The notes below the pieces were generated by a model. The model was not told where the DNA came from. It was given only the letters and a program-made list of their open reading frames with translations, and searched no databases. The translations under genes were made by a program, and so were the position numbers. This document shows, piece after piece, positions 1 to 12,239 of a DNA stretch of 64,000 nucleotides. This DNA comes from Avena insularis (Eukaryota > Streptophyta > Magnoliopsida > Poales > Poaceae), in assembly GCA_023614405.1 (NCBI GenBank), contig CM042685.1, positions 231,487,661 to 231,551,660 on the forward strand, read 5' to 3'. Numbering within the stretch: position 1 is the first letter of the stretch; each line of letters starts with the position of its first letter.

Positions 1-2010
1 GTATAATGCTAACAACTTTATTATATACTTTATAGTTAACTTTGGTCTGTTATAATTAAATTGTAAAGCATCTCAAGTCCAAACTATTCAAGCAAGCACC
101 AACAACATCAAGCACATCTGATTAACCACAAAGATTGTTTAAACCTTAATAAAGGAATCTTTTCTTCAAAAGTTATTCATTTTACCACTTCAATCAACAT
201 ATGACAATTAATAGTAAACACCTTACTTTATACTTTACTTGTATAATAAGATTGTTAATACTTAAATTCTTGATAAGTGACATTACTTGTAAAGTAAAAC
301 TTGAATATAAACAATTAAGATGTAAGCAACCTTGGGTAGCATTCCATACTGTGTATTTTGTTGTTGTATAAATACATGTTGTTTTCCACACACTCACAAG
401 CCTTAATAAGAAGCACATGTGTGAAACTTAATCTAAAAGGGCAACACATTCCAAGGAAACCCTTTCTAGTATCCAAACCCTAGATCAACGTTATCCCCGA
501 GATTTGCGTTTATCAACTTGCATTACATTACTTATGCATAAAAGCATCTTGCTTCTTTAAACATTAGTCCTTACCGGACCAATGATGCAGATTTCCGCTA
601 TTGGATCTTATATTGTCTTGAAGATCGTGAGTGCATAATCTTGCAATCACAAAAGGCAAGTTCACACTTGCTCATGTGCTTTGATTATTTTTTGTAAAGT
701 ATTTTTACAAATCCAGTGTTGTCATCACCTGCATTTGAAAAAGGACAGAAAACACTATTTTCATAATAATGTGATTATAGGTTATTTACCATGAGGTAAT
801 AACCTACTATAAGAGTTCCGGTGGTAAAGGAACATATTATCTAGGACTTAACAACCAATATCGCCAGTGATTCTTGCGTCGTATATTACGCGTTGACCAT
901 GAGATTTGGAATGGGACGAAGAAGTCAGCTGTATATTTTCCCTCTCGCATGGAGCTGGATGTGCGGGCCGTGGCTGTTATCACTCGTAGCGTGCATATTA
1001 TTTATGGTAATTCATAGAGGCTATGCAGCATATGGGTGGGAGCCCTCAACGTCCCACGATAGTTCCGGCATCTGAACGGTCTGTACTGCCATTGCCGTAA
1101 TTCAATAGGTGGGCTGGCATACACCAAAGAGACATGCGGGGTCGCGGAGAAAGCAGTGATTGGCTTGGGTCTTAGTCTGGGCCTCACACCAAGGAAGTGT
1201 GAATGGGTTCGCGGCCCGGATGTGCAACAAAGCTAAGATCTCTCATGGGTAAAGTGACGCACCTCTGCAGAGTGTAAGAATCAGAATTTGTTACTCCCTG
1301 TTCTGGAAGGAGCTGAACAGCGGGAAAGGAACCCCATGAAGGTTCTGGTAAACCCGTGAAGGCTGACGGACATAGTTTTTCAGAATAAAAGCAACCTTTG
1401 AAGAAATGTTTACGAAAACTTGCATTGCCTACGACCTACGGTCTGTGGTTGTAGATATAGTGCAGCAAACACTCTTTTCTAGTGAACTTGCTAAGTACGC
1501 TCGTACTCAAAGTATCTTCTTAACCCTTGCTAGGTTCTAAAGCCAGTATATTCGATGTTGACATCAAGTTATGCTCCAGGAATCATCATCAAAAGCTAAA
1601 GCTCTTCAATGGAGTCAAGAAAGTCAACGTATACATCAATTCAAGTGAAGACTAAGTTTCTGATTAGATAAGAATAGAATTTCTAACCATAGAACCTACT
1701 TCTGTAGAATATTGCAATAACAGCAATACAAGCCAGTAGTTCAGCTACTAGTTTTATAAGTATGGTAGCTATGAGTTATTTATTACTGATTCTTCTTCGT
1801 AAGAAGTTTATTTCTCTCTCTTTAACCTAGAGTGTTCTATGGATCTTGTGTAAAGAGTTGAGTTGCAACCTATAGTCATGTCTTGGACCTGCTATGTTTC
1901 TGTTGTACTACTCCGAGGGATGTAATACTAGTGAACGGTGTTTCATTGGTGTTATGTCAACGACTATAGTGTACTACATCATGAATTGGTATGCTGGGTC
2001 ATCGCAGTTG
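1..2010 (+). mobile_element. Ty3/gypsy LTR fragment, probably Tekay/Del-like
   Basis: About 2 kb with no credible reading frame. Its style matches the long LTR of the element at 15514: an AT-rich part, then a GC-richer stretch at about 860-1380 with a CTCTGCAGAGTG motif, then a tail describing a repeated-TGTA type end. The right edge is placed near 2010, because from 'gacttggcacatgctcac' onward the sequence matches the internal region of Athila-like element B on the other strand. The left end is outside the window, so I cannot tell a solo LTR from part of a full element. The lineage is inferred from general resemblance only. Confidence 0.4.
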
Positions 2011-3565
2011 ACTTGGCACATGCTCACACCATGTTATGACTCTCACAGGTCACCATTAGACTCTTTGATCATTTAGTCCTTGACTTGTAGTACCACTCTA
2101 TGCTTTGATTAGTAATGCTTTGTTGCTCTACATGATTATGGCCATTATGCTCTCTTAGTTGGTTGCTCCCAGTCTTTTGCTAGCCTCCACTTGTATGAGT
2201 AAGTTCTACTCATGCTTCCAACTCCCAAGAAACCAATTATTCCAAAGTGTCCACTATAAATTCCTATGCATGGTGTGTTACACCATTCCAAGTATATTCT
2301 TGTTTTCAGCTATCTTCCAATTAAAAACTATTTTGTTATGTGAAAACTTAGTGATTAAAGCCCTCACGAACTTGATGACACACTTTATATTCTTTGCCCC
2401 TAATAAACTTGAACCATTGTGACAACTTTGTTGTAAATGCTTGCACTTATACGTTGGAATTAGCAGAACCGTGCTGTCATGGGGAACATTTTCAATATTG
2501 CACTTGTACTTTGTACTCAGTTGATATCATGCTCTTTTGTCTATGGATGTCACTGGTGTGAAATAAAGAGGGAACTTGTAAGTCCAAGGAGTAAGTATTC
2601 TGTGTTAGAGAAACGCCTGGGCTGCTAGCCTAAGCCATGCCTAATCATGGTGGAAACTTGCAGCATCACCATAGTGAGCTATCTATGAAGCATCCTCAAT
2701 AAAAAGCTACGCATATAGTAAATAAAAAGATTGCTGATATGCTCATTGTCTGCTTGCCTGGTCATTTTGGTTATGGAAATGCTCTTGTACCATGTGCCAG
2801 GGGTACCCCGTTGGTGGTTCTCAATGTATGCAAATACTTACAATGACAAGAACTTACCTGTGACTGAAGTTGAGTATGCATGAGGTGTGACCCTCGTATT
2901 CAAGGGACTTGAGATTGCCAACTTATACTTCGTCAAGCATATACTCCATATTTTCCACTTTAACCTTAATCAGTTCAACATGCTTATGATAGGGGCAATG
3001 AGGGTTGAAAGCTAACAAGTACCATAATTTTTGGAAGCTCTTTTTGAAACTTGTAATCCCTGCTTCCTTTACAAAAAGGCCTTTCTTCCACCACTATTGA
3101 GTCTCCACCTTCTACCTTTAGGCACCATTAAGAGAGCATAGTTGTCATTCTGTGTGCAGTGTTCCAAAGCTTATTGATTGATGCATATTGTGATAATACT
3201 TGTTCTTGTGCTATTTGTTTCTAGTCACCCTTGTGAACTTCGAAGGTGTCCTATGCATCTATATTGCTATTTTATGAGGGACAAGCTGATTGCCACTATG
3301 CTATGTTTTCTATATGTGAAACAAACAAACTTTTTCAATGCATGTTATTCATGATCTTTGTATGTAGCCTTTCATGTTGCATGCATAGTTCCTATGTCCT
3401 ATTGTTATAACTCCATCTTTCATGCACATGTTTAGAGTTCTTTGATCCCAGCTTTCAATGCTTGCAAATGGTTGGATCTTTATTGTGAGGGTGCATGTCA
3501 CCCCAAAAATTATTCTTTTATCACTTACCTACTCGAGGACGAGCAGGAGTTAAGCTTGGGGATTT
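2011..3565 (+). mobile_element. 3' internal non-coding region of Athila-like element J
   Basis: No gene is seen here. The stretch is collinear with the reverse complement of 42590-44170 in element B. Shared blocks include one around 2620-2680 (matching about 43475-43520 on the other strand) and a 'caatgacaagaacttac' block at 2842. It ends in a purine-rich tract with 'aagcttgggga' at 3553-3563, directly before an LTR starting TGATACG, as expected for a polypurine tract. It is therefore the untranslated 3' part of a plus-strand element whose coding part lies left of the window. Confidence 0.6.
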
Positions 3566-5099
3566 TGATACGTTGTAAATGTATCTATAATTTTTGATGT
3601 TCCATTCATGTTTAGTATCTACTTTGCTTTAATTGTCTAGACTTTGAGGTGATTTTTACATGTTTTCTGGTACTAACCTATTAACAAGTTGCAACAGTGC
3701 CAGATGCCTGTTTTCCGCTGTTTTTGGTTTCAGAAAAGTTAGTAAAGAAATATTCTCGGAATTGGACGGGACAAACGTCAAAGTCAATTACTTTCCGTGG
3801 GGAACAAGAAGTCCAGAGGGGAGTCGGAAAGGCAAGCCAGGGCAGCCAGAACCACCCTAGGCACGGGTGGGCCCTGCCCCGCGCCTAGGAGGGGTGTGGG
3901 GCCCCTGGTCGCCTCCTCGACCTCCCCCTTCGCATATAAGAAGCCCCCGATGCAGAAACCCTAAGCACCCGATCAAATCTCCATGAAACCGTCTATAGAC
4001 GCCGCACCATCGGCCCTAGATCGGGGGGATCTGAAGTTCTTCCTAGCACCCTGCCAGAGGGGAGATCATCCCAGAGGCCTTCTCTCCGGTATGATACGTG
4101 AGTAGTTCCACCTTGGACTATGGGTTCATGTAGTAGCTAGATGGTTGCATCTCCTCCTTTGTGCTTTCATGTATAGATCTTGTGAGGTATGTTCATGATC
4201 AAGATCTAATCTATTTGTAATCATGCATGTTGTGTTTGCGGGGATCCGATGAATATTGAGATTATTTTGTTGGTTTGATTAATGGTTTTGTCTTTATGAT
4301 TCTATCATGTCTGTGTTGTTTGTGATCTTGCATGCTCTCCGTTGTTAGTAGCTATCTTGGACAAGTAGTTTCTAGTGACTCCAAGAGGGGGTATTTATGC
4401 TCGATAGTGGGTTCATGCCTATAGTTTCCAAGGGAAGTGACAATAATCTCTTCGGTTGTAGCTGTGTTGTTGCTACCAGGGATAAAACAACGGCCTCTTG
4501 TCCATGAAACATGTGGACTGTTTACCTTACACACTTTGCTTGAAGCAGTTGTCTGGTGCTTGCAACTTAATAATGGAGGGGGTTTGGACGATAATCTGAA
4601 GGTGGACTTCTAGTCATAGATGCAGTTGGATGGCGTTCTATGTATCTTGTTATATTGCCCAATCGAATCTCATAGGATCATGAATGTCTAGTATTGCATT
4701 GTTATGCCTTGCTCAGTCCTGTCAATTGCCCTAATGTAATTTGTTTACCCTACATCCCATGTTGTTTATCTAAGGAGAGCACCTCTAGTGAACTATGGAC
4801 CCCGGTCTAATCTTTACCATTGATACATCTTCCACTGTTACTTGTTTACTTGCTGCAAACCATTACCTTCCACACCATACTTTTAATCCTTTGTTATAGC
4901 AAACCGGTGATCTTGACAACCTAACTTATTCCTTGGGGCAAAGTCTTGAGTTTGTCTTGTGCAGGTCTCCGTGTTGCTTGCAACACCTTTCCTTCCTCCT
5001 TCTAGTTCGATAACCTCGGTCTCAACTGAGGGAAAACTTGCTGCTTGCTCTTCGCACCCTGCGCTTGGGGTTACCAACGAAGTGCCATGCCGAGCATCA
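3566..5099 (+). repeat. 3' LTR of Athila-like element J
   Basis: A 1534-bp LTR starting TGATACG and ending GAGCATCA, so it has TG...CA ends. It is collinear with the LTR at 52495-53948, including the TATA-like 'catataagaagccccc' near 3933, the 'gatcggggggatctgaag' block and the 'tgagggaaaacttgct' block near the end. No primer-binding site follows it, unlike the LTR at 53948, so it is the downstream LTR. The flanking five bases ttaga would be the target duplication, but the partner copy is outside the window. Confidence 0.75.
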
Positions 5100-5868
5100 T
5101 TAGATACCTTGGGCACCCCCAAGCTTTGACGCTTGTACCTCTTGAATATTTCTTGGGAGACACAGGGTGGCTCCCTCCCAAGCTTGAGCTTTTGTCCATT
5201 CTTCATCTCATTACATCATCCTCTCTCTACACCTAAATTTTTTTCCTTTATACAAAACTTCACACAATCTTCATTAGTGTATTCAAAAGATAATAGACCC
5301 TTAGTCTTAGCTTTTAGAACAGCAAAAATTTTCACTAAAAACACAAGATACTGTAGCAACTCATTCAAAAAGCTCAATTCCCCAAAAGAGAACTCAAAAA
5401 GGAATCAATAAGAAGCAAATGCAAATAATGGCAGAAATCTGTCAAAACAGACCAGCAGGTAGAAACCGATTTTTTCGAAAATCTTCTATTGCTCAAATCA
5501 AAACGTGTTGAACTAATGAAAGTTAGCTAATATACTGGGGGATTTATTCATAAATATTCAGCTCAATCCGACTTACAGAGACTCCTCACGAATTTTTATG
5601 GTAGAGGACAGAAATCTGTTTCGGGACAGCAACTCCCCAAATCTTACTTCCCTCTCATTAGAGGTCATTCTTGGCACAAAAAGCAAACAAAAAGGATAAG
5701 AAGAGGTCATTACTGAAGTATTAACTTCCAAGACTCAAGGTAACTCTTGGGTTATCTCCCAACAAGTACTTTTCTTTAATGCCTTTAAGTTAGACACGAC
5801 AAAGAGCAAAGATTGGAAAGAAGAAAAATAAAAGATAGAAAGTATAACCACAATGAAAACATTATTTT
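5100..5868 (-). mobile_element. Internal non-coding segment of element A
   Basis: This continues element A beyond its gag-protease frame. The last ~60 bases before the insertion of G (from 'gacaaagagcaaagattgg' to 'gaaaacattatttt') match 46630-46702 in element B, directly downstream of that element's gag frame. No reading frame of note lies here, and there is no trace of reverse transcriptase or integrase. The left edge is set by the end of J's LTR, which appears to have inserted into A. Confidence 0.5.
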
Positions 5869-6312
5869 TGATGGGGGAATACCAATCGGGGTATACACAT
5901 GAAGCGGAGTCGCCAGCTGGATTACCAATCCCAGAGCAGGTCGTCGTCATGGCACGGCGATCGACGACGATATTGGATCCAAGCGATCGCGCCTCGGAGG
6001 CCCAAGATAGCGACTCCAATAGAAAGCCCACCAAAATACTTGTAAACCCTAGCTGGCTGCATATATAAAGCCACCAGGAGCACCCCACGAGGATATCTCT
6101 CATTAGATCTAGTCTCCCTCCACCTACGCGGCTCACTTGAAAACCAATCTATGATCATATACTGGATTGACAGCAGGACGTAGCGATCCTCCATCAAGGG
6201 GACGTGAACCTAGGTGCATCGTGTTCCAATCTCGCTTCCGGATTCTCCTACATCGTCTTGCTCCCTCTATGTAAGCTATCCCCAGTAGCATCTGCCATGC
6301 AATACCACGACA
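5869..6312 (+). repeat. 5' LTR of G
   Basis: 444 bp with TG...CA ends. It carries a TATA-like box 'atatataaag' at 6061, about 250 bases before its end, which would drive transcription of the element. The right LTR has the same site changed to 'atatatcaag'. The two copies are otherwise closely collinear, with a run of differences near 5945-5990 against 8835-8890. Confidence 0.88.
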
Positions 6313-6314
6313 GT

Positions 6315-6331
6315 TGGCGCCCACCGTGGGG
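6315..6331 (+). other. Primer-binding site of G
   Basis: TGGCGCCCACCGTGGGG starts two bases after the 5' LTR. The same kind of site, TGGCGCCCACTATGGGG, follows the 5' LTR of D on the minus strand. I do not assign the primer tRNA. Confidence 0.75.
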
Positions 6332-6899
6332 CTAGCGATGCTTGGAGGTAATAATTCAGACGGGATCCCTCACCATCAACAACTAGATCGCATCTAGAAG
6401 ATTTGTTCTATGTGTGGAGGATTTTAACAAAACCCACATGCAATCGGGGCGGTGCATGGCCGTACGGTCGGCTGGCGGCTGCTGTGGCTGCTGTTCAATC
6501 GAGCTTGAAGAAGCTTAATCCCCTTATCAGGAAAGCATGCATACGCTGGGGCCGTGCCTAATGCATTAGTATTTTTATTAAATCATGTCTCTCTCCATAC
6601 CTTGACTACTAGCAAAATCAGCTAAGTTATTTTATTTAGATCTAACTTTTTATGTGCCTTTTTACACGGCCGCCTTGCGATCAAGTCGTGATCTTCCGAA
6701 GGCAAAATCTATTATCTGGATTGAAGCAAATTACAGTCAACATCAGATTACCGTATTGTTCATTGTCAGCCAGATCGACGATGATCATGCTGTTCGCAGC
6801 TACAACGAATGAATTGATGACTATCTAATCAATCGTAGCTGGAGAGACATGCACTCACTCGGTTGTCGTGGATTATCCACGCCCGGTGCAGACTGCGTG

Positions 6900-8480
6900 T
6901 CGTGGATTCTCCCAGCGCGGTCTTGCCTGCCGCGGGATCACCATCACAACCTTGCGCAGTGCGGTCTCGCCTGCCGCGGGATCGCCATTGCGACCTCTCC
7001 GTCACTGACTTTCCATGCTCGGGGACTCATCTAGCGCGGTCTCGCTGTCACCGACTCGCCACGCTCGGGGACTCGCCCAGCGTGGTCTTGTCTGTCGCGG
7101 GATCGCCATCGTGACCTCGCCGTCACCGACTTGCCATGCTCGGGGACTCGCCCAGCACGGTCTCGCCTTCCGCGGGATCGCCATCGCGACATCGCCCTCA
7201 CGGCTCCGCCTTGTCTACTTCGCCATAGCGCGACCCCGTGTCCGCCGCATCGACTTCGCCATAGCGCGACCTCTGTCCGCCGCGTCGACTTCGCCATAGC
7301 GCGACCTCTGTCCGCCACATCGACTCCGTGTCCGCTGCGTCGATATCACCATAGCGTGACCTCCGTCCGCCGCGTCGACTTCGCCATAGCGCGACCTCCG
7401 TCGCTACATCAAATGCGTACACCGCGCCTACTAAGGGACCTTCATCGTCCGAGTCGCCAGAGAGGGTCGCATGCCACGCTGCATGGACTCACCACTGGGT
7501 GTCTCTTCCCCCGGGAAAAATCAATTCGCCTTTGTCAACCTTTGAAAGAGCAACTCGCAATGGTCAAGTAGTGTGGACGAGGACTCGCAAACCGAGCCTC
7601 GGATCATCCACGAAAAATGCTAACCGAGAGCCACCATTGGAGTCGCCTTGCTCGACTGGCCTTCTAGGCCAAGACAAATGGTTGTGCTATACAAACAGCA
7701 CCACATCCTCCTCAACCTTAGACAGTGCGACTCGCACGGCCAATTACTGCGGACGAGGACTCGCAAACCGAGCCTCGGATCATCTAGGAAAAACGCCCAG
7801 CTGAGAGCCATATTTGGATTCGCCATGTGACTGGCCCCCCGGGCCAAGACGAGAGACTCGCTTACAAAAACAGCGCAATCAACATCATCGCGGACTCGCC
7901 ACACTCGGAGACTCTCCCCTCGCAAGCTCGCAATAATCACGGAATCGCTATCATCGCGGACTCGCCACACTCGGGGACTCTCCCCTCGCGGACTCACAAT
8001 CATCGTGGACTCGCCACACTCGGGAACTCTCCCCACGCGGACTCGCTCACCACGAACTCTCTTCTTGCAAACTCATTCAACGCGGACTCGCCATGATCGG
8101 CAATAACCACTACTATTTTTAGAATATGCATCTCTAAAGAGCCTCAAGTCGCCTCTACAAGCCAACTCGAGCCTCGGGGACTACTCCTAGGCATACTACA
8201 TGTCGCATGGTTGCACGACCACGGATTCTCCCTCGCATACTCAACACGCTCGGGGACTAGCCGCTGAGGACTCTCCCTCGCGTATTTAACGCGCTCGGGA
8301 ACTCGCCACCGCGGACTCTCCCTCGCGTACTCGCCTTACTCGCGGACTCTCCCTCGCGTATTTAACGCGCTCGAGGACTCGCCACCGTGGACTCTCCCTC
8401 GCGCACTCGCCATACTTGGGGACTCACCACCCGCGGACTCGCCCTCGCGTACTCTCCAAGCTCGGGGACTCGCATCACCC
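6900..8480 (+). repeat. GC-rich imperfect tandem repeats inside G
   Basis: Several repeat blocks follow one another. At about 6900-7200, units contain 'gcgggatcgccatcgcgacc'. At about 7210-7410, units of roughly 37-41 bp contain 'cttcgccatagcgcgacc'. At about 7549-7880 there is a direct duplication with a shift of about 176 bp ('acgaggactcgcaaaccgag' in both). At about 7890-8480, units of 'ggactcgcc...ctcgggga' occur. The motif CTCGGGGACT occurs exactly at 7018, 7064, 7139, 7970, 8173, 8249 and 8461, in the same orientation as the true polypurine tract. Confidence 0.75.
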
Positions 8481-8751
8481 CTCGTGTATTCGCCTGCATC
8501 GACTTGGCGACTTCATCATCAATGATTTGGTGGCCTCCACATCCTCTACAACAGCAAGTTGACAAGGCGCCAGCCAAATTTGTCCAAGGGGCGACTCCGT
8601 CCAATGGCGACTCGCCAGGCATGTCGAATCGCCCAGGCGAATGAACCACTTCATGATTTATTTCTCTATTTCAGGAGCTCGCCATCAACTCCACCCTGGA
8701 ATCACATGCGTCGATCCAGCGGCTTGAAGTCATCGCCAATTCCCTGACACG

Positions 8752-8763
8752 CTCGGGGACTAC
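8752..8763 (+). other. Polypurine tract of G
   Basis: CTCGGGGACTAC sits immediately before the TGATGGGGG start of the right LTR, the position where plus-strand DNA synthesis is primed. D has the same motif beside its 3' LTR (CTCGGGGACTAG) and E has a near copy. Confidence 0.7.
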
Positions 8764-9211
8764 TGATGGGGGAATACCAATCGGGGTATTCCCATGAAGC
8801 GGAGTCGCCAACTGGACCACCAATCCTAGAGCGGGTCGAGTCACGAAGTAGGGCGACTAACGCATACTAGACCCAAGCGAATGGCGTCGACTGGAGGCCC
8901 AAGATAGCGACTCCAATAGAAAGCCCACCAAAATACTTGTAAACCCTAGCTGGATGCATATATCAAGCCACCAGGGGCACCCCCATGGGGACATCTCACA
9001 TTAGATCTAGTCTCCCTCCGCCTACGGTGGCTCACTTGTAAAATAATCTATGATCATATACTGGATTGACAGCAGGACGTAGCGATCCTCCATCAAGGGG
9101 ACGTGAACCTGGGTACATCGTGTGCCAATCTCGCTCCCGGATTCTCCTGCATCGCCTTGCTCCCTCTATGTAAGCTACCCCCAGTAGCATTTGCCATGCA
9201 ATACCACGACA
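8764..9211 (+). repeat. 3' LTR of G
   Basis: 448 bp with the same TGATGGGGG start and CCACGACA end as the left copy. It is followed by the target duplication atttt. The TATA-like box of the left copy is altered here (8952-8961). Confidence 0.88.
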
Positions 9212-9306
9212 ATTTTGTTCATTAAAATCTTTAGTTAACAAGGTTGATCAAGTCTTGTAACCAAAACAATCTTATATGAAACAAAACTTTGTAATCCACA
9301 AGGTGA

Positions 9307-10893
9307 TTATGTTACCTCATACTTGATAGCAATGGTCCCAATCATAATAGTTTCAAAATTTTCTTGTGGAATGGGACAATATATTTCTCCAACCTTGATG
9401 CTCTCAATATTTTCAATGGAATTCAGGCAATAGCTCTTAGCAACCTTCTTGGAGAAATAGATAGTATGCTCTTTGTCATTAATATTGAATGTTACTTTTT
9501 CTTAATTATAATTGATGACAGCACCTGCGGTATTAAGAAAAGGTCTCCCAAGAATAATAGACATATTATCATCTTCAGGCATTTCAAGCACAACAAAATC
9601 AGTTAAAACCATGCAATTATGAGCTACTTGAACAGGAACATCCTCACATATACCAACAGGAATAGTAGTTGACTTATCAGCCATTTGCAAAGATATATCA
9701 GTTGGTATCAACTTTTCTAGCTGGAGTCTCTTATAGAGAGAAAAAGGCATAACACTAACTCCAGCTCCCAAATCACATAAAGCAGTTCTAACATAATTAT
9801 TCTTAATAGAGCAAGGAATAGTTGGTATACCTCGATCACCAAGTTTCTTTGGAACCTTACCATTGAAGGAATAATTATCAAGCAAAGTAGAAATCTCCTC
9901 ATTAGGAATCTTCCTTTTATTAGAGACAATATCCTTCATATACTTTGAATAAGGAGGCAACTTAATAGCATCAGTCAAAGGAATTTGCAAAAATAAAGGT
10001 TTCATCCACTCACAGAACTTGTTGTAGTGTTCTTCCTCCTTTGAATTGTGTTCTTACCTGGAAAAGGCATAGTTTTCTACACGCAAGGTTCTCCCTCATT
10101 ACCATGTTTATTAGCAATAAAATCTTCCTTTGTGTACCTAGTGTTCTTAGTGTGAATCTCAGGTTCTTCCTCACCTTCCTCCTTATCAGGAGACTTATTT
10201 TTATCATTACCACTCTCGGTTTCAGCATCAGAGACATATATACTATTAGGATCTACATCAGGTTCAAGTGGTTCCTCAACTATCTTATGTTTCTTTTTCT
10301 TTCTCTTACAAGGACTACCACTATCTTCACCTTGCTGAGAGTCCTGCTCAATTCTTTTAGGGTGTCCTTCAGGATATAAGGGATCTTGAGTAGCCATACC
10401 ACTCCTAGTTCTAATTCCATAAGCATGTTTATCTCCTGAAGCATTAACTAACATATCCTTTTGTACCTTAGCAAGTTGATCAAGTTGGGTTTGAACCATT
10501 TGAAAGTGTTTACAAAGAATTTTAATATCATTAGAAGTTCTTTCCACAATATCTTTTAACTCATTGATAGCTCTAGAGTTTTCCAATAAATGATTCTGAA
10601 CTTGTTTATTAAAATGACCTTGTTTAATAATAAAAATGTCAAGTTCCTCTAAGCATTGATCAGGAGGCTTACCATAAGGAATATCACCTTCATAAAAGTG
10701 TTGGAGAGAGTTTACCTCAATAGTGGATGAGTGGGGAATTGGCTTACATAATTCTTCTATAGGAGGTAGATTCTTCACATCTTCAGCTCTAACACCTTTC
10801 TCCTTTAGACACTTCTTAGCTTCCTTCATCACTTCATCATTTAATGCAATAACTCCTCCTTTCTTTGGTGTTAGTGTTGGAACTGGTTCAGAA
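9307..10893 (-). pseudogene. Element A gag-protease, C-terminal part
   Basis: The second half of the structural polyprotein of element A, read on the minus strand; the N-terminal half lies at 38808-39904, beyond the 27.9-kb insertion D. The first block (about 10893-10040) is a lysine- and glutamate-rich gag tail with the recognisable run KDIVERTSNDIK. The second (about 10005-9502) holds the aspartic protease, with active site ALCDLGAGVSVMP and flap-side motif IILGRPFLNTAG. DLGA in place of D-S/T-G is usual in the Athila lineage. Breaks include a frame change near 10040-10080 and an in-frame TAA at 9502, after INYN. The ancestral stop is the TAA at 9307-9309, matched at 46793 in B. No reverse transcriptase follows. 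Confidence 0.8.
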
Positions 10894-11738
10894 TGTCGTG
10901 GTGTGGAACACAGCAGAGCCATCGGGGATGGCAAAAAAGGGACACACGAATGCATTCGGTGGCTCACGCAACGGGTTGGGCACGATGCACTGCAAACACA
11001 GGGACGTACCCAGGTTCGAGGCCCTCTTGGCGAGGTAACACCCCTACTCCTGCAAGATGAACTATGTAGGGGAGCTCGATGCTCAGTACAAGTGCTCCTT
11101 GAGCTGTTTCCTTAGCTACTATCGATGGCTAGAGGAAGATGGGAGCTAGATGCTGACACTTCTCTTCTCCTACTGTTGTCTCTTACCTAGAACCCTGGCT
11201 CTGCCCTCCCTTATATACTGGTCTGGGGGGCAGATTACAGATTGGGTCCTAGGGTTTACTATTTGGATATGGGTTTACAGGCAGCTGTGGCCCAGCCGGT
11301 GGGCCAGACCCGATCCTCCCTTATTTTAGCGCCATGCTTCTCTAGTGGTCACCCAGCTTCCTTTTGCGTCACCCTTTGCTTTACGGTCACACCCGCCTTC
11401 GCCACCACCGACCGTCTTGCTTTATGTTTGTCTGGTAGCACCTGTCATGACGGCATGCCAGCTTCCTTGATGACGAGGGAGAGCCAGAAGTGTACCCCGC
11501 ATGGAGCGTCAGTCCTTCCGTTCTCTCCATCGAATCCGAGGTGAGCCGGGTGGGAACGGCCACCCGGCCGGTTCTTCTGGCCACCGGCTAGACGGGCCAG
11601 CCGGTAAGGTTATAAGCCCAGCCGGGCTTGCTTGCCAGACGGCTAGAGTTGTAATTCCTGGAGGCCAGGCGGCCTGCATCTTCTGGAGCCGGCCTACTTG
11701 TGCCTGGCTTTCCCCACCCGGGGGTTATCCTCCCGACA
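10894..11738 (-). repeat. 3' LTR of D
   Basis: 845 bp; on the minus strand it starts TGTCGGGAGGATAACC and ends CCACACCACGACA. A TATA-like box lies at 11211-11217 on the minus strand (TATATAA). It is closely similar to the 865-bp copy at 37943, with small insertions and deletions concentrated around 11290-11420. Confidence 0.85.
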
Positions 11739-11740
11739 CT

Positions 11741-11750
11741 AGTCCCCGAG
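11741..11750 (-). other. Polypurine tract of D
   Basis: CTCGGGGACT on the minus strand, two bases upstream of the TGTCGGG start of the 3' LTR. It is the same ten-base motif used by G. Confidence 0.65.
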
Positions 11751-12184
11751 CATGTATGGGCTTGGCCGGTGGGCAAGATATTCCGTGCTCCTTCCTTTCC
11801 TGAGAGGTTGATTTACTTTCTCCGGCTGCGGCTTTTGCTTTTGCTTTCCGGCTGGAGTTAACCGACTGTGGAATCGATGGCCGTCAACTGGGTGTAAAGA
11901 GCGAAGGCAGGTACCGGCTGGCGGAGCTGAAGACGAAACGTTTGGCTAGGTGACGTCATTGATGTCGTCACCCACGCCTGTGGCTCTGGCGCACGTCGCG
12001 TCAGTTTGACTTCCGCGTCGCTGCGTCAATTTTTTGGAAACTGCACACGCAAACGTGCCACAGCGTTTCCTCAGGGCAAGGGCGCACGCCTCGCCTCCCG
12101 CTGAAGTCCGGGGATCTTCTGTGGCAGTCACGATGGCGCAGAGGATCTGGAGCCGAAGCATCGCGCAGCTGTGGCACGATGACG

Positions 12185-12194
12185 CCACGTGTCA
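12185..12194 (+). promoter_or_regulatory. G-box upstream of the antisense gene of D
   Basis: CCACGTGTCA, a CACGTG-type plant G-box, lies 38 bases before a TATA-like box and about 180 bases before the predicted ATG. The identical ten bases occur at 59624 upstream of the related gene in E. A role in expression is inferred from position and from this conservation. Confidence 0.45.
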
Positions 12195-12231
12195 CGCAGA
12201 AGCCGAAGGGGCGACGCTGCCGCTTGCGGGG

Positions 12232-12239
12232 ATAAATAG
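12232..12239 (+). promoter_or_regulatory. TATA-like box of the antisense gene of D
   Basis: 'ataaatag' inside 'ggggataaatagggc', 132 bases before the ATG at 12364, in the spacing expected for a promoter with a ~100-base leader. Confidence 0.45.

Larger units (their letters stand above)
5869..9211 (+). mobile_element. Non-autonomous LTR retrotransposon G
   Basis: A complete small element: two LTRs of 444 and 448 bp, both starting TGATGGGGGAATACC and ending ACCACGACA, flanked by a perfect 5-bp duplication atttt (5864-5868 and 9212-9216). It interrupts element A, since the flanks rejoin to match B at 46690-46720. A primer-site-like sequence follows the left LTR and a polypurine tract precedes the right LTR. 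The 2.45-kb interior is GC-rich, full of imperfect repeats, and has no gag, protease, reverse transcriptase or integrase. The arginine- and serine-rich frames in it come from composition and repeats. The architecture resembles non-autonomous partners such as rice Dasheng with RIRE2; that is an analogy, not an identification. Confidence 0.85.

Noticed and set aside
893..1187. Short frames of 60-61 codons on both strands
   Set aside because: Length is within chance, they overlap each other and lie in an LTR-like sequence.
6849..8649. Many open frames rich in Arg, Ser and Pro on both strands inside G
   Set aside because: They come from GC-rich tandem repeats, overlap in all frames, and match no domain. 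Composition explains them.
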